From assembly GCF_008039575.1 (NCBI RefSeq), contig NZ_VDUY01000008.1:1-64000 (forward strand): a stretch of 64,000 nucleotides of DNA, written 5' to 3'. The number at the start of each line of letters is the position of its first letter. Position 1 is the first letter of the stretch. The DNA comes from Zeimonas arvi (GTDB taxonomy: Bacteria; Pseudomonadota; Gammaproteobacteria; Burkholderiales; Burkholderiaceae_E). The position numbers and the translations under genes were made by a program. Positions 1-8,552 of this stretch are shown here, piece after piece. The notes beneath the pieces were generated by a model. The model did not search any database. It was not told the DNA's origin and saw nothing but the letters and a program-made list of their open reading frames with translations.

Positions 1-30
1 AGTGAGTCGGGCATTCTTGTGCGTGTTCAT
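1..30 (-). CDS. IS481-family transposase, first 10 codons only
   Basis: Ten codons from ATG at base 30 read MNTHKNARLT, the typical N-terminus of IS481-type DDE transposases (HKNARLT or HKHARLT). A purine-rich AGGGACG lies about 7 bases upstream of the ATG. The rest of the gene, including the helix-turn-helix and the DDE catalytic core, lies outside the window. The identification rests on this short peptide plus the matching terminal repeat. Confidence 0.75.
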   Translation of the reverse strand, partial: MNTHKNARLT

Positions 31-121
31 TCGGCTGGCGTCCCTGGGATCTGGGTGTTTGGCGACTTCCAGTCTCTCAAACCCAGTCCGAATGGACACA
101 ACAACCTATTGAAGCTTCACA
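1..121 (-). mobile_element. IS481-family insertion sequence, left end, cut by window start
   Basis: Read on the minus strand, the element begins at base 121 with TGTGAAGCTTCAATAGG, which resembles the terminal repeat I recall for IS481, and runs through a non-coding lead of about 90 bases to a transposase start at base 30. The flanking bases 122-127 read CCTAGC, fitting the NCTAGN target preferred by IS481. Base composition is less GC-rich than the neighbourhood. Only this end is inside the window, so the second inverted repeat, the target duplication and intactness cannot be judged. Confidence 0.8.
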
Positions 122-178
122 CCTAGCGTCGCCGGGGCAAGATGCGAGCGACCCGACGGTCGAGCGAGTCGGTCCGGC

Positions 179-1201
179 TCAGCGCCCGATCTCGGCGCGC
201 AGCGCCTCGGCCAGTTCGATGACCGCCGACGCGTAGAAGCTCGAGCGGTTGTAGCGGGTGATCACGTAGAAGTTGCGCGCGCCCAGCCAGTAGTCGGGCG
301 CATCGTCTCCATTCGGCAGGTCGATCAGCGCGAGCTTGGTGTCGAAGGCGACCGGATCGCGGCTGCTCACGCCGTAGTCGCGCAGGCTGTCGATGGTGAA
401 GGCCGGCGTGATGCCCGCTTCGATCAGCGGCGACAGACGTTTCGGGTCGGCGATGCGCGCGGCGTAGCGCGCCGGCTCGCCGGGCGCCCAGCCGTGCTCG
501 GCGAGGAAGTTCGCCACGCTGCCGATCGCGTCGGCGGGACTCTCGCGCAGGTCGATGCGGCCGTCACCGTCGAAGTCGACCGCCCAGCGCCGGATGCTTC
601 CGGGCATGAACTGGGGCAGGCCGATCGCGCCGGCGTAGGAGCCGCGAACGGCGAGGGGGTCGACGCCCTCGGTGCGCGTGAGCAGCAGGTATTGCTCGAG
701 CTCGCCGCGGAAGTAGTCGGCGCGGCGCGGATAGTCGAAGGCCAGCGTGGTCAGCACGTCGATGACGCGGTGATCGCCGGTGATGCGCCCGAACACGGTC
801 TCCACGCCGATGATCGCGACGATGATCTCCTCGGGCACGCCGTAGCGCTCCGAGGCGCGCGCGACCGCGTCCGCGTGCTCGCGCCAGAATCGCACGCCGG
901 TCGAAATCCGGGTGTCGTCGATGAAGCGGGAGCGGTAGACCTTCCAGGAGCGCTTGAAGCCGGGCGGCGCCGGCGTCATCAGGCGGATCGCCGCGTCGCT
1001 GCGGCGCACGCGGGCGAAGATCTCGTCGAGCGCGGCCCGGTCGAAGGCATGGCGCTCGGCCAGGCCGTCGATGAAGGCGCGGACGTCCGGGCGGGCGGGG
1101 TAATCGCGGGCGACGGCCTCGGGCGTGGTCGCGCATCCGGTGGCCAGCGCCAGGCCGGCTCCGGCCAGCAGGAATTTCAGGGTCTGAACTGTCTTACGCA
1201 T
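179..1201 (-). CDS. mltB: membrane-bound lytic murein transglycosylase B
   Basis: A 340-residue lipoprotein that cleaves the MurNAc-GlcNAc bond of peptidoglycan with formation of a 1,6-anhydro end. The N-terminus is a lipoprotein signal with lipobox LATGC (Cys23). The SLT domain follows, with the catalytic glutamate in GVETVFGR (about Glu134) and the family signature GAIGLPQFMPGSIRR near residue 190. The C-terminal NYWLGARNF-like region DYWLGARNFYVITRYN is typical of MltB. The ATG overlaps the 3' end of the upstream transglutaminase gene by 25 bases, so this is the last gene of a four-gene minus-strand operon. Length agrees with the family. Confidence 0.93.
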   Translation of the reverse strand: MRKTVQTLKFLLAGAGLALATGCATTPEAVARDYPARPDVRAFIDGLAERHAFDRAALDEIFARVRRSDAAIRLMTPAPPGFKRSWKVYRSRFIDDTRISTGVRFWREHADAVARASERYGVPEEIIVAIIGVETVFGRITGDHRVIDVLTTLAFDYPRRADYFRGELEQYLLLTRTEGVDPLAVRGSYAGAIGLPQFMPGSIRRWAVDFDGDGRIDLRESPADAIGSVANFLAEHGWAPGEPARYAARIADPKRLSPLIEAGITPAFTIDSLRDYGVSSRDPVAFDTKLALIDLPNGDDAPDYWLGARNFYVITRYNRSSFYASAVIELAEALRAEIGR

Positions 1202-3249
1202 TGCAGCAAGTGTCGCACGTCCCCGCGCGTGCCGGGATCGGCACGGTCGCCGCCGTAGCGCAAGCGGTTGTACAGCGCGGCGATGCGACGCGCGTCGGCC
1301 ACCCGGTCGGGCTCGACCAGACGTTCCACCCGCGCCAGGTAGGCGGTGGCGGTCTCGTGCGGCTGACGTGCCAGGCCGGTCACCGCCAGCTTCTGGCAGA
1401 AGTCGTCCCAGGCGCGCTCGACCGGGTCGCGCGCGCGGCGCGGATGCAGGGTCAGCACCGCGATCGCACCCACGATCGCGGTCAGCGACAGCGCGAGCAG
1501 ACCGGCGATCGCGCGCCAGTCGTCGGCCTCGAGGCCCAGCCGCTCGAGCAGGCGCACCTGGCGGCCGCGGTCGTAGGAGAGCAGCCACTGGTTCCACGCG
1601 TTGGTCAATGCATCGAGGCGAAAGCGCAGCGTGGACAGCAGCGGCCCGGCCAAGTCGAGCCCTGGCATGCCGGCGAAACCGGGTTCCAGCCGCAGGCCGC
1701 GCTCGATGCGCTCGGGTGCCACCGCAGCCGTCGGGTCGACCCGGGTCCAGCCCTGGCCTTCGAGCCAGACCTCCGCCCAGGCATGGGCATCGGCCTGCCT
1801 GACCAGCCACCAGCCGTCGACGGGATTGCGCTCGCCGCCCTGGTAGCCGGTCACGACCCGCGCCGGGATGTCGAGCGCGCGCATCAGCACCGCGAAGGCG
1901 CCGGCGAAATGTTCGCAGAAGCCCGCCCGGGTCTCGAACAGGAAATCGTCGACGCTGTGGCGGCCCAGCAGCGGCGGCTGCAGCGTATAGCGGAAGCCCT
2001 GCTGGCGGAACATGGCGAGCGCGCGCTCGACCAGGCGCAGGTCGCCCTGGCCCCGATCGGGCGTCCGGCCGCCCGTGCTGTCCGCGGCCAGGAGCTCGGC
2101 GCGCCACTGCGCGGCCAGCGCCGACGTGCGCGGGTTGAAGCCGGCAGGCAGCTCGAGCCAGTTCTGCAGCGAGTCGCGGCTTTCGTTCAGGCCGGCCTGC
2201 CAGGCGGTCGACGATTCCACCCGATAGCGGGCGCGCGAATCGAGCGGCGCCGACGCCAGCAGCTGAAGGTCCGGGTTCAGGGTCACCCGCAGGCCGGGCG
2301 GCGGCTCCACGTCGATCGGCATCTCGAGCGGGAACATCCACGGGCGGGACGACGGCTCCTGGGTGATTTCGTAGGCGATCCGGGCGTCGCGCGCGTAGCG
2401 CACCTGCGGCGGCGGAGGCGGCGCCACCGGATTCCGGAGCGCCCGCCAGGTGGCGCCGTCGAAGTCGCCGAAGACCGGGCCGCGCCAGTAGAGCAGCGCG
2501 GTCGGCGGGGTGTCGCCCTCGAAGCGCACGCGAAAGGCGATCGCGGTCGATTCGCCCAGATCCGAGATCGCGCCGGGCGTCATGGTTTCGCTCAGCCCGG
2601 TGCTCGCACGGCGGGTGTCCGACTGCATGCCCCATAGCGTGCCGGCCGGCCGCGGGAAGAGAACGAAGAGCACCGCCGCGACCGGCAGCGCCTGCAGCAG
2701 CAGGATGCCGACCCACTTCAGCCGCTGGCGGATCGGCGCTTCCTGGCGCTGGTACTGCATGGTCAGCATGGCCGCGATCAGCCCGGCGAGTCCCAGGCCG
2801 ACGATGGCGGCGGTGCCCATCGACTGCGAGTGGAGGAAGGCCGCCAGCAACAGGAAGAGCGACAGGAAGATCACCACGAACAGGTCGCGCCGGGCCCGCA
2901 TCTCCATCAGCTTGAGGCCCAGGAAGAGGATCAGCAGGGCGACGCCGGGCTCGCGCCCGAGCAGTGTCTGGTAGTGGGCCCAGACCGCGGCCGTGGCGGC
3001 GATCGCGCCGGCCCAGCGCACCGAGGCGCGCGGCAGCCAGCGCCCGGAGAACAGCAGGCCGAGTCGCCAGGCGAACAGCAGCACGAAGCCCGCGCCGACC
3101 CACCAGGGCATCCAGCCGAAGTGCGGCAACACCGCCACGAAGACCGGCAGCATCAGGAACAGCGTGTCGCGGCGCTCGCGCTCCCACTGCGCGCCGAGCC
3201 GGCCGCCGAGCGCGCGCAGCGAGAGCCTCAGTCCGTCTGCGCCGTTCAT
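1177..3249 (-). CDS. tgpA: transglutaminase-like membrane protein, TgpA family (DUF3488/DUF4129)
   Basis: A 690-residue inner-membrane protein. About six hydrophobic helices occupy residues 30-200. A periplasmic transglutaminase-like domain follows, with the catalytic triad visible as Cys445 (GFCEHFAG), His489 (DAHAWAEVWL) and Asp505 (WTRVDPT). A further membrane helix lies near residue 580, then a DUF4129-type cytoplasmic tail. TgpA of Pseudomonas is an essential periplasmic transglutaminase of unknown substrate. The ATG overlaps the stop of the DUF58 gene by 4 bases (3246-3249). The linkage with moxR, DUF58 and a lytic transglycosylase suggests an envelope role; that is inference. Confidence 0.9.
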   Translation of the reverse strand: MNGADGLRLSLRALGGRLGAQWERERRDTLFLMLPVFVAVLPHFGWMPWWVGAGFVLLFAWRLGLLFSGRWLPRASVRWAGAIAATAAVWAHYQTLLGREPGVALLILFLGLKLMEMRARRDLFVVIFLSLFLLLAAFLHSQSMGTAAIVGLGLAGLIAAMLTMQYQRQEAPIRQRLKWVGILLLQALPVAAVLFVLFPRPAGTLWGMQSDTRRASTGLSETMTPGAISDLGESTAIAFRVRFEGDTPPTALLYWRGPVFGDFDGATWRALRNPVAPPPPPQVRYARDARIAYEITQEPSSRPWMFPLEMPIDVEPPPGLRVTLNPDLQLLASAPLDSRARYRVESSTAWQAGLNESRDSLQNWLELPAGFNPRTSALAAQWRAELLAADSTGGRTPDRGQGDLRLVERALAMFRQQGFRYTLQPPLLGRHSVDDFLFETRAGFCEHFAGAFAVLMRALDIPARVVTGYQGGERNPVDGWWLVRQADAHAWAEVWLEGQGWTRVDPTAAVAPERIERGLRLEPGFAGMPGLDLAGPLLSTLRFRLDALTNAWNQWLLSYDRGRQVRLLERLGLEADDWRAIAGLLALSLTAIVGAIAVLTLHPRRARDPVERAWDDFCQKLAVTGLARQPHETATAYLARVERLVEPDRVADARRIAALYNRLRYGGDRADPGTRGDVRHLLQCVRQFRP

Positions 3250-4255
3250 CGCGAGCGTCCGGTCGAGGCGGCGGGCGCGAGGCCCCAGGTGGCGAGCGAT
3301 TCGAGGCAGCGCTCGCGATGTGCCGGTCCCGCGTCCGCGACGATGGCCACGCCGGGAAGTGTCATCGCGTAGCGCACGCCGAGCGAATCGGCTTCGAGCA
3401 CCCAGCGGGTCATGCGCGACAGCCGGCGCTCGTCGTCCCAGCCGGGCGGGAGCAGATCCCAGTCGAGCGACAGCTCGCCGAGCTCGCCGCCCTCGTACTG
3501 GCGCACGATCAGGTCTTCGGAAGCGGTGCGGGCCATCGCCTTCCAGGCGATCCGCCGCGGCGAGTCGCCCGCCCGCCACGGGCGCAGCGCTGCCAGGTCC
3601 TGCTCGCCGCCGCCGCGCGCCTGGCCGTCGCCGCTGCTGGCGAGCCGCGCCGGCAGGCTCGCGCCGGGGGGTTCGGGCTTGGGGTAGACCAGCACGCGCA
3701 ACGCCGGCTGCCACCAGGTCCACGCCCGCCAGATGCCGAGCGGGAATCGGGTTTCCAGCCGCAGCCGCGGCACCGGATGCCAGCCGCGCTCGCGCGCCGG
3801 CAGGGCCAGCGACACGATCTGCTCGGCGCCACTGCTCGCGTCGAAGTGCTCGGGCCGCGCCATGCCGGGCGCGAGGAAGGACAGCGCGAAGCGCTCGATC
3901 CGCCCCGGGTTGCGCACGATCGCCGTGAGCGTGGTGAAGTCGCCGGCGAACACCGGCTCCGCGCGCCCCGGGCGCAGCACCAGCGAGGCGAGGTTGCGCC
4001 AGGTCTGCAGCATCGCCACGATGGCCACGGCTGCCACCAGGAAGCTCAGCGCGTAACCGAGCGAGAGCCGGTAGTTGATCGAGGCGATCAGCATCGTGGC
4101 CACCACCGCGCCGTAGAGCAGGCCGGGGCGGGTCGGCAGCACGTACACATGGCGATGGCCGAGCCGATGGTCGCCGGCCACCGGGCGATGCCGGCTCGCG
4201 ATGATCGACTCGAGCCAGCCGCGCCGGGCGCCGGGCTCGGCGGTGCGGGCGGCCG

Positions 4256-4259
<4 letters not shown>
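3246..4259 (-). CDS. DUF58 domain protein (MoxR-associated)
   Basis: A 337-residue protein with two membrane helices near residues 45-85 and a DUF58 region whose hallmark RPWRAGDSPRRIAWK is present near residue 230. DUF58 proteins are regularly encoded beside MoxR AAA+ ATPases and transglutaminases and are thought to be clients or adaptors of the ATPase; their activity is unknown. The start is GTG at 4259, which overlaps the TGA of moxR in a 4-base GTGA junction. A longer open frame reaching 5375 exists but would run through moxR on the same strand, so it is not used. Confidence 0.88.
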
Positions 4260-5179
<920 letters not shown>

Positions 5180-5356
5180 CCGGGGAGATTCCTGTGGGGA
5201 AGGTCGGCCGAGTGTAAACCGCCGTCGCTGCCCGCCTGGTGCCGGAGTTCGCAGCGTTTGGCCTTCGGCCTCGGCGCGCCGATAATCGGCTGTATTGCCG
5301 GCGCGAGCGGTGGCCGCGGTGCCGGTTCCGCAACCCAGTCCGATGGAGGAACGAGG

Positions 5357-6160
5357 ATGTCCGCAGTGCCCTCAACCGCTTCCCACGGGAACGACGCGCC
5401 GGTGCTGGCCTCGCGCAGCGGCGGCGTGCTCACGCTCACGCTGAACCGCCCCGCGCAGTTCAATGCCCTGTCGGCCGAGCTGATGGCGGCCATGCAGATC
5501 GAGCTCGATCGCGCGGCGGCCGACCCCGCGGTGCGAGTGGTGGTCGTGGCGGCGGCCGGCAAGGCCTTCTGCGCCGGCCACGACCTGCGCGAGATGCGCG
5601 CCGACCCTTCGCTCGACTACTACCAGAAGCTGTTCGCGCAGTGCTCGCGAATGATGATGACCCTCCAGCGGATGCCGCAGCCGGTGATCGCGCGGGTGCA
5701 CGGAATTGCCACGGCGGCCGGTTGCCAGCTGGTCGCGATGTGCGACCTGGCGGTGGCGGCCGAGGGCGCGCGCTTCGCGGTGTCGGGCGTGAACCTGGGG
5801 TTGTTCTGCTCCACGCCCTCGGTCGCGCTGTCGCGCAACCTCGGCCGCAAGCAGGCCTTCGAGATGCTGGTCACCGGCGAGTTCATCGACGCCTGGGCTG
5901 CCAAGGAGAAGGGGCTGGTCAACGCGGTGGTCGCGCCCGATCACCTCGATGCCGAGATCGGCAGGATCGCCGCTTCGATCTGCGCCAAGCCCGCTGCGGC
6001 GATCGCCGCAGGCAAGGGGCTCTTCTACCGCCAGCTCGAAATGGGCATCGACGCGGCCTACCAGCTGGCCGGCCAGACCATGGCCTGCAACATGATGGAC
6101 GAGTCGGCGCTCGAGGGCGTGCAGGCCTTCATCGAGAAGCGCGCGCCGGACTGGAAGTGA
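5357..6160 (+). CDS. enoyl-CoA hydratase/isomerase (crotonase) family protein, ECHDC3-like
   Basis: A 267-residue crotonase-fold protein. The oxyanion-hole segments are AFCAGHDLREM and GIATAAGCQLVAMCDLAVA. The segment VNLGLFCSTPSVALSRNLGR matches the ECHDC3-type subgroup and lacks the two glutamates used by classic enoyl-CoA hydratases, so true hydratase activity is doubtful. A GGAGGA at 5345-5350 sits 6 bases from the ATG and fixes the start. It lies between the moxR operon (divergent) and a MarR gene (convergent), next to etf and acyl-CoA dehydrogenase genes, which supports a role with acyl-CoA thioesters. Confidence 0.88.
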   Translation: MSAVPSTASHGNDAPVLASRSGGVLTLTLNRPAQFNALSAELMAAMQIELDRAAADPAVRVVVVAAAGKAFCAGHDLREMRADPSLDYYQKLFAQCSRMMMTLQRMPQPVIARVHGIATAAGCQLVAMCDLAVAAEGARFAVSGVNLGLFCSTPSVALSRNLGRKQAFEMLVTGEFIDAWAAKEKGLVNAVVAPDHLDAEIGRIAASICAKPAAAIAAGKGLFYRQLEMGIDAAYQLAGQTMACNMMDESALEGVQAFIEKRAPDWK

Positions 6161-6168
6161 TCCGGGTG

Positions 6169-6624
6169 TCAGTCCCAGTCTTCGGCCAGCAGTTCGCGTA
6201 GCGCTTCGAGCCGGCCGGCGCCCAGCCGCTCGGCCAGGCGCTGCTCGATCTGCTCGATGATGCGTGCGCCGGCGCGGTTCACCTGCCGGCCTTTCTCGGT
6301 GTAGCTCACGATCTTGGCATTTCGCCGCTCGGGGTCGTCCCGGACCTCCAGGATCCCGCGGCGGGCCAGCTCGGCCACGGTCTTGTGCACCGCCTGGCGC
6401 GAGATGGCCAGCCGCCGGGCCAGCTCGGCCATGCTGGCCGGCTTGCCCGCCATGTGCGCCAGCAGCCGGCTCTGGGCCGGTGTGATGTAGGCGTGCTCGC
6501 CGCTCTTCACGCCGCGCATGATCTCGCGCGCGAACCAGTCGGAGCGCGCGATCAGCAGTTGTTTCAGGTTGGCGGACACGATGGGCTGGGTCACTCGATC
6601 TCGGGTGTCAACCAAGGTTGACAT
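6169..6624 (-). CDS. MarR-family transcriptional regulator
   Basis: A winged-helix regulator of about 151 residues when started at ATG 6624. The recognition region SMAELARRLAISRQAVHKTVAELARRG and the wing EVRDDPERRNAKIVSYTEKG are clear. The start is uncertain. The frame stays open to a TTG at 6657, and GTG 6594 would give 141 residues. An 18-bp palindrome (6606-6623) lies across the first codons if 6624 is used, which makes GTG 6594 a serious alternative. It diverges from etfBA and shares with it a second copy of the palindrome, so autoregulation and control of etfBA are inferred. Confidence 0.85.
   Translation of the reverse strand: MSTLVDTRDRVTQPIVSANLKQLLIARSDWFAREIMRGVKSGEHAYITPAQSRLLAHMAGKPASMAELARRLAISRQAVHKTVAELARRGILEVRDDPERRNAKIVSYTEKGRQVNRAGARIIEQIEQRLAERLGAGRLEALRELLAEDWD
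6606..6623. promoter_or_regulatory. palindrome copy 1, probable MarR operator
   Basis: Perfect inverted repeat TGTCAACC-AA-GGTTGACA. Its right arm supplies the TTGACA -35 hexamer of the promoter that reads toward etfB. It also lies at the 5' end of the MarR gene. The same palindrome recurs at 6652-6669. Confidence 0.75.
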
Positions 6625-6646
6625 GCTGATGTTGCATCGCGATAAT
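6618..6646 (+). promoter_or_regulatory. sigma-70 promoter for etfBA
   Basis: TTGACA at 6618-6623, a 17-base spacer, then GATAAT at 6641-6646: 11 of 12 consensus bases. The predicted start site is near 6653, inside the second palindrome, about 90 bases before the etfB ATG. A mirror-image -35 TTGACA for the minus strand lies at 6657-6652 inside that same palindrome, with CAACAT as a weaker -10. Confidence 0.75.
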
Positions 6647-6651
6647 CCTCG

Positions 6652-6669
6652 TGTCAACCAGGGTTGACA
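6652..6669. promoter_or_regulatory. palindrome copy 2, probable MarR operator
   Basis: Inverted repeat TGTCAACC-AG-GGTTGACA, identical in both arms to copy 1, with centres 46 bases apart. It covers the predicted transcription start of etfBA and the minus-strand -35. A repressor bound here and at copy 1 would block both directions. Confidence 0.75.
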
Positions 6670-6744
6670 GGATGTAAACCCCTCGCCGGGCGAGCCCCCT
6701 GTAAAATCGATCCTTTACCTTCCAACCGACTCCGTGAGGCCTCG

Positions 6745-7494
6745 ATGAAGATTCTCGTCCCCGTCAAGCGAGTGGTGGACTACAACGTGAAGGTTCGCGT
6801 CAAGAGCGACCAGACCGGTGTGGACATCGCCAACGTCAAGATGTCGATGAACCCGTTCGACGAGATCGCTGTCGAAGAGGCCGTTCGCTTGAAGGAGAAG
6901 GGTGTCGCCACCGAGATCGTGGCCGTTTCCTGCGGGCCCGCCGCCTGCCAGGAGACCCTGCGCACCGCGATGGCCATCGGCGCCGACCGCGGCATCCTGG
7001 TCGAGACCGACGCCGAGCTGCAGCCGCTGGCGGTGGCCAAGCTGCTCAAGGCGCTGGTCGACAAGGAGCAGCCGCAACTGCTCATCCTGGGCAAGCAGGC
7101 CATCGACGACGACGCCAACCAGACCGGCCAGATGCTGGCCGCGCTGGCCGGCATGCCGCAGGCCACCTTCGCCTCGAAGGTCGAGGTCGCCGACGGCAAG
7201 GCCAAGGTGACCCGCGAGGTCGACGGTGGCCTGGAGACGGTTGAGATCTCGCTGCCCGCGGTGGTCACCACCGACCTGCGCCTGAACGAGCCGCGCTATG
7301 TCACGCTGCCCAACATCATGAAGGCGAAGAAGAAGCAGCTCGACAACGTGAAGCCGGCCGACCTGGGCGTGGACCCGGCGCCGCGCCTGAAGACGCTGAA
7401 GGTGACCGAGCCGGCCGGCCGCAAGGCGGGCATCAAGGTGGCCGACGTCGCCGCGCTGGTCGACAAGCTGAAGAACGAAGCGAAAGTGATCTGA
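6745..7494 (+). CDS. etfB: electron transfer flavoprotein subunit beta
   Basis: A 249-residue beta subunit of the heterodimeric ETF that carries electrons from acyl-CoA dehydrogenases to ETF-ubiquinone oxidoreductase; this subunit binds AMP. The N-terminus [19 protein letters not shown], the segment [19 protein letters not shown] and [19 protein letters not shown] are diagnostic. ATG 6745 is preceded by GAGG at 6736-6739; a longer frame starting at 6664 has no family match. It is followed 14 bases later by etfA and is expressed from the promoter at 6618-6646. Confidence 0.96.
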   Translation: MKILVPVKRVVDYNVKVRVKSDQTGVDIANVKMSMNPFDEIAVEEAVRLKEKGVATEIVAVSCGPAACQETLRTAMAIGADRGILVETDAELQPLAVAKLLKALVDKEQPQLLILGKQAIDDDANQTGQMLAALAGMPQATFASKVEVADGKAKVTREVDGGLETVEISLPAVVTTDLRLNEPRYVTLPNIMKAKKKQLDNVKPADLGVDPAPRLKTLKVTEPAGRKAGIKVADVAALVDKLKNEAKVI

Positions 7495-7508
7495 GGAAGG
7501 GGCACGAC

Positions 7509-8441
7509 ATGGCAGCTCTTGTTATCGCCGAACACGACAACGCGACGCTGAAGCCGGCGACGCTGAACACCATCACCGCGGCCGCCCGGTGCGGCGGCGA
7601 CGTCACCGTGCTGGTCGCGGGCGCCGGCTGCGACGGCGCGGCCCAGGCCGCCGCCCAGGTGGCGGGCGTGGCCAAGGTGCTGGTGGCCGATGCCCCGCAT
7701 CTGGCCGACCAGCTCGCCGAGAACGTCGCGGCGCAGGCCGTTGCGGTGGCCGGCGGCTATTCGCACATCCTGGCGCCGGCAACGGCCTCGGGCAAGAACG
7801 TCCTCCCGCGCGTGGCGGCGCTGCTCGACGTGGCGCAGATCTCCGAGATCACCAGCGTCGAGTCGCCCGACACCTTCACCCGCCCGATCTACGCGGGCAA
7901 CGCGATCGCCACGGTGCAGTCGGCCGATGCGGTCAAGGTGATCACGGTGCGCGGCACCGCCTTCGACGCCGCTGCCGCCACCGGCGGTTCGGCCGCCGTG
8001 GAGAGGATCGACGCGGTCGCCGATTCCGGCAAGTCGAGCTTCGTGGGCCGCGAGATCGCCAAGAGCGATCGTCCGGAACTGACCGCCGCCAAGATCGTGG
8101 TGTCGGGCGGCCGCGGCATGGGCTCGGCCGAGAACTTCAAGCTGCTCGAACCGCTGGCCGACAAGCTGGGCGCCGCGATGGGCGCCTCGCGCGCGGCGGT
8201 CGACGCCGGCTACGCGCCGAACGACTGGCAGGTCGGCCAGACCGGCAAGATCGTCGCGCCGCAGCTCTATGTGGCGATCGGCATCTCGGGCGCGATCCAG
8301 CACCTGGCCGGCATGAAGGACAGCAAGGTGATCGTCGCGATCAACAAGGACGAGGAAGCGCCGATCTTCGGCGTGGCCGACTACGGGCTGGTCGCCGACC
8401 TGTTCCAGGCCGTTCCCGAGCTGACCGAGAAACTGGGCTGA
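7509..8441 (+). CDS. etfA: electron transfer flavoprotein subunit alpha
   Basis: A 310-residue alpha subunit, which holds the FAD of ETF. The N-terminus [11 protein letters not shown] is typical, and the C-terminal FAD domain shows [14 protein letters not shown], the [11 protein letters not shown] segment, [25 protein letters not shown] and a closing [26 protein letters not shown] lies 8-14 bases before the ATG. It forms one operon with etfB, and the acyl-CoA dehydrogenase gene follows after 111 bases. Confidence 0.96.
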   Translation: MAALVIAEHDNATLKPATLNTITAAARCGGDVTVLVAGAGCDGAAQAAAQVAGVAKVLVADAPHLADQLAENVAAQAVAVAGGYSHILAPATASGKNVLPRVAALLDVAQISEITSVESPDTFTRPIYAGNAIATVQSADAVKVITVRGTAFDAAAATGGSAAVERIDAVADSGKSSFVGREIAKSDRPELTAAKIVVSGGRGMGSAENFKLLEPLADKLGAAMGASRAAVDAGYAPNDWQVGQTGKIVAPQLYVAIGISGAIQHLAGMKDSKVIVAINKDEEAPIFGVADYGLVADLFQAVPELTEKLG

Positions 8442-8552
8442 GGCCCATTGCCGGGCGCGCGTCACGCGGCGCCACCCGGCCAGGCAGCAGGCAGGATCGA
8501 GCGGCCGACCGGCGACGGATCGGCCGTTTTCATATCCGGATGGAGTGACACG

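Noticed and set aside
1-126. Plus-strand frame open from base 1 to a TAG at 124-126
   Set aside because: The opposite strand gives the recognisable IS481 transposase N-terminus and terminal repeat; the plus frame has no recognisable content.
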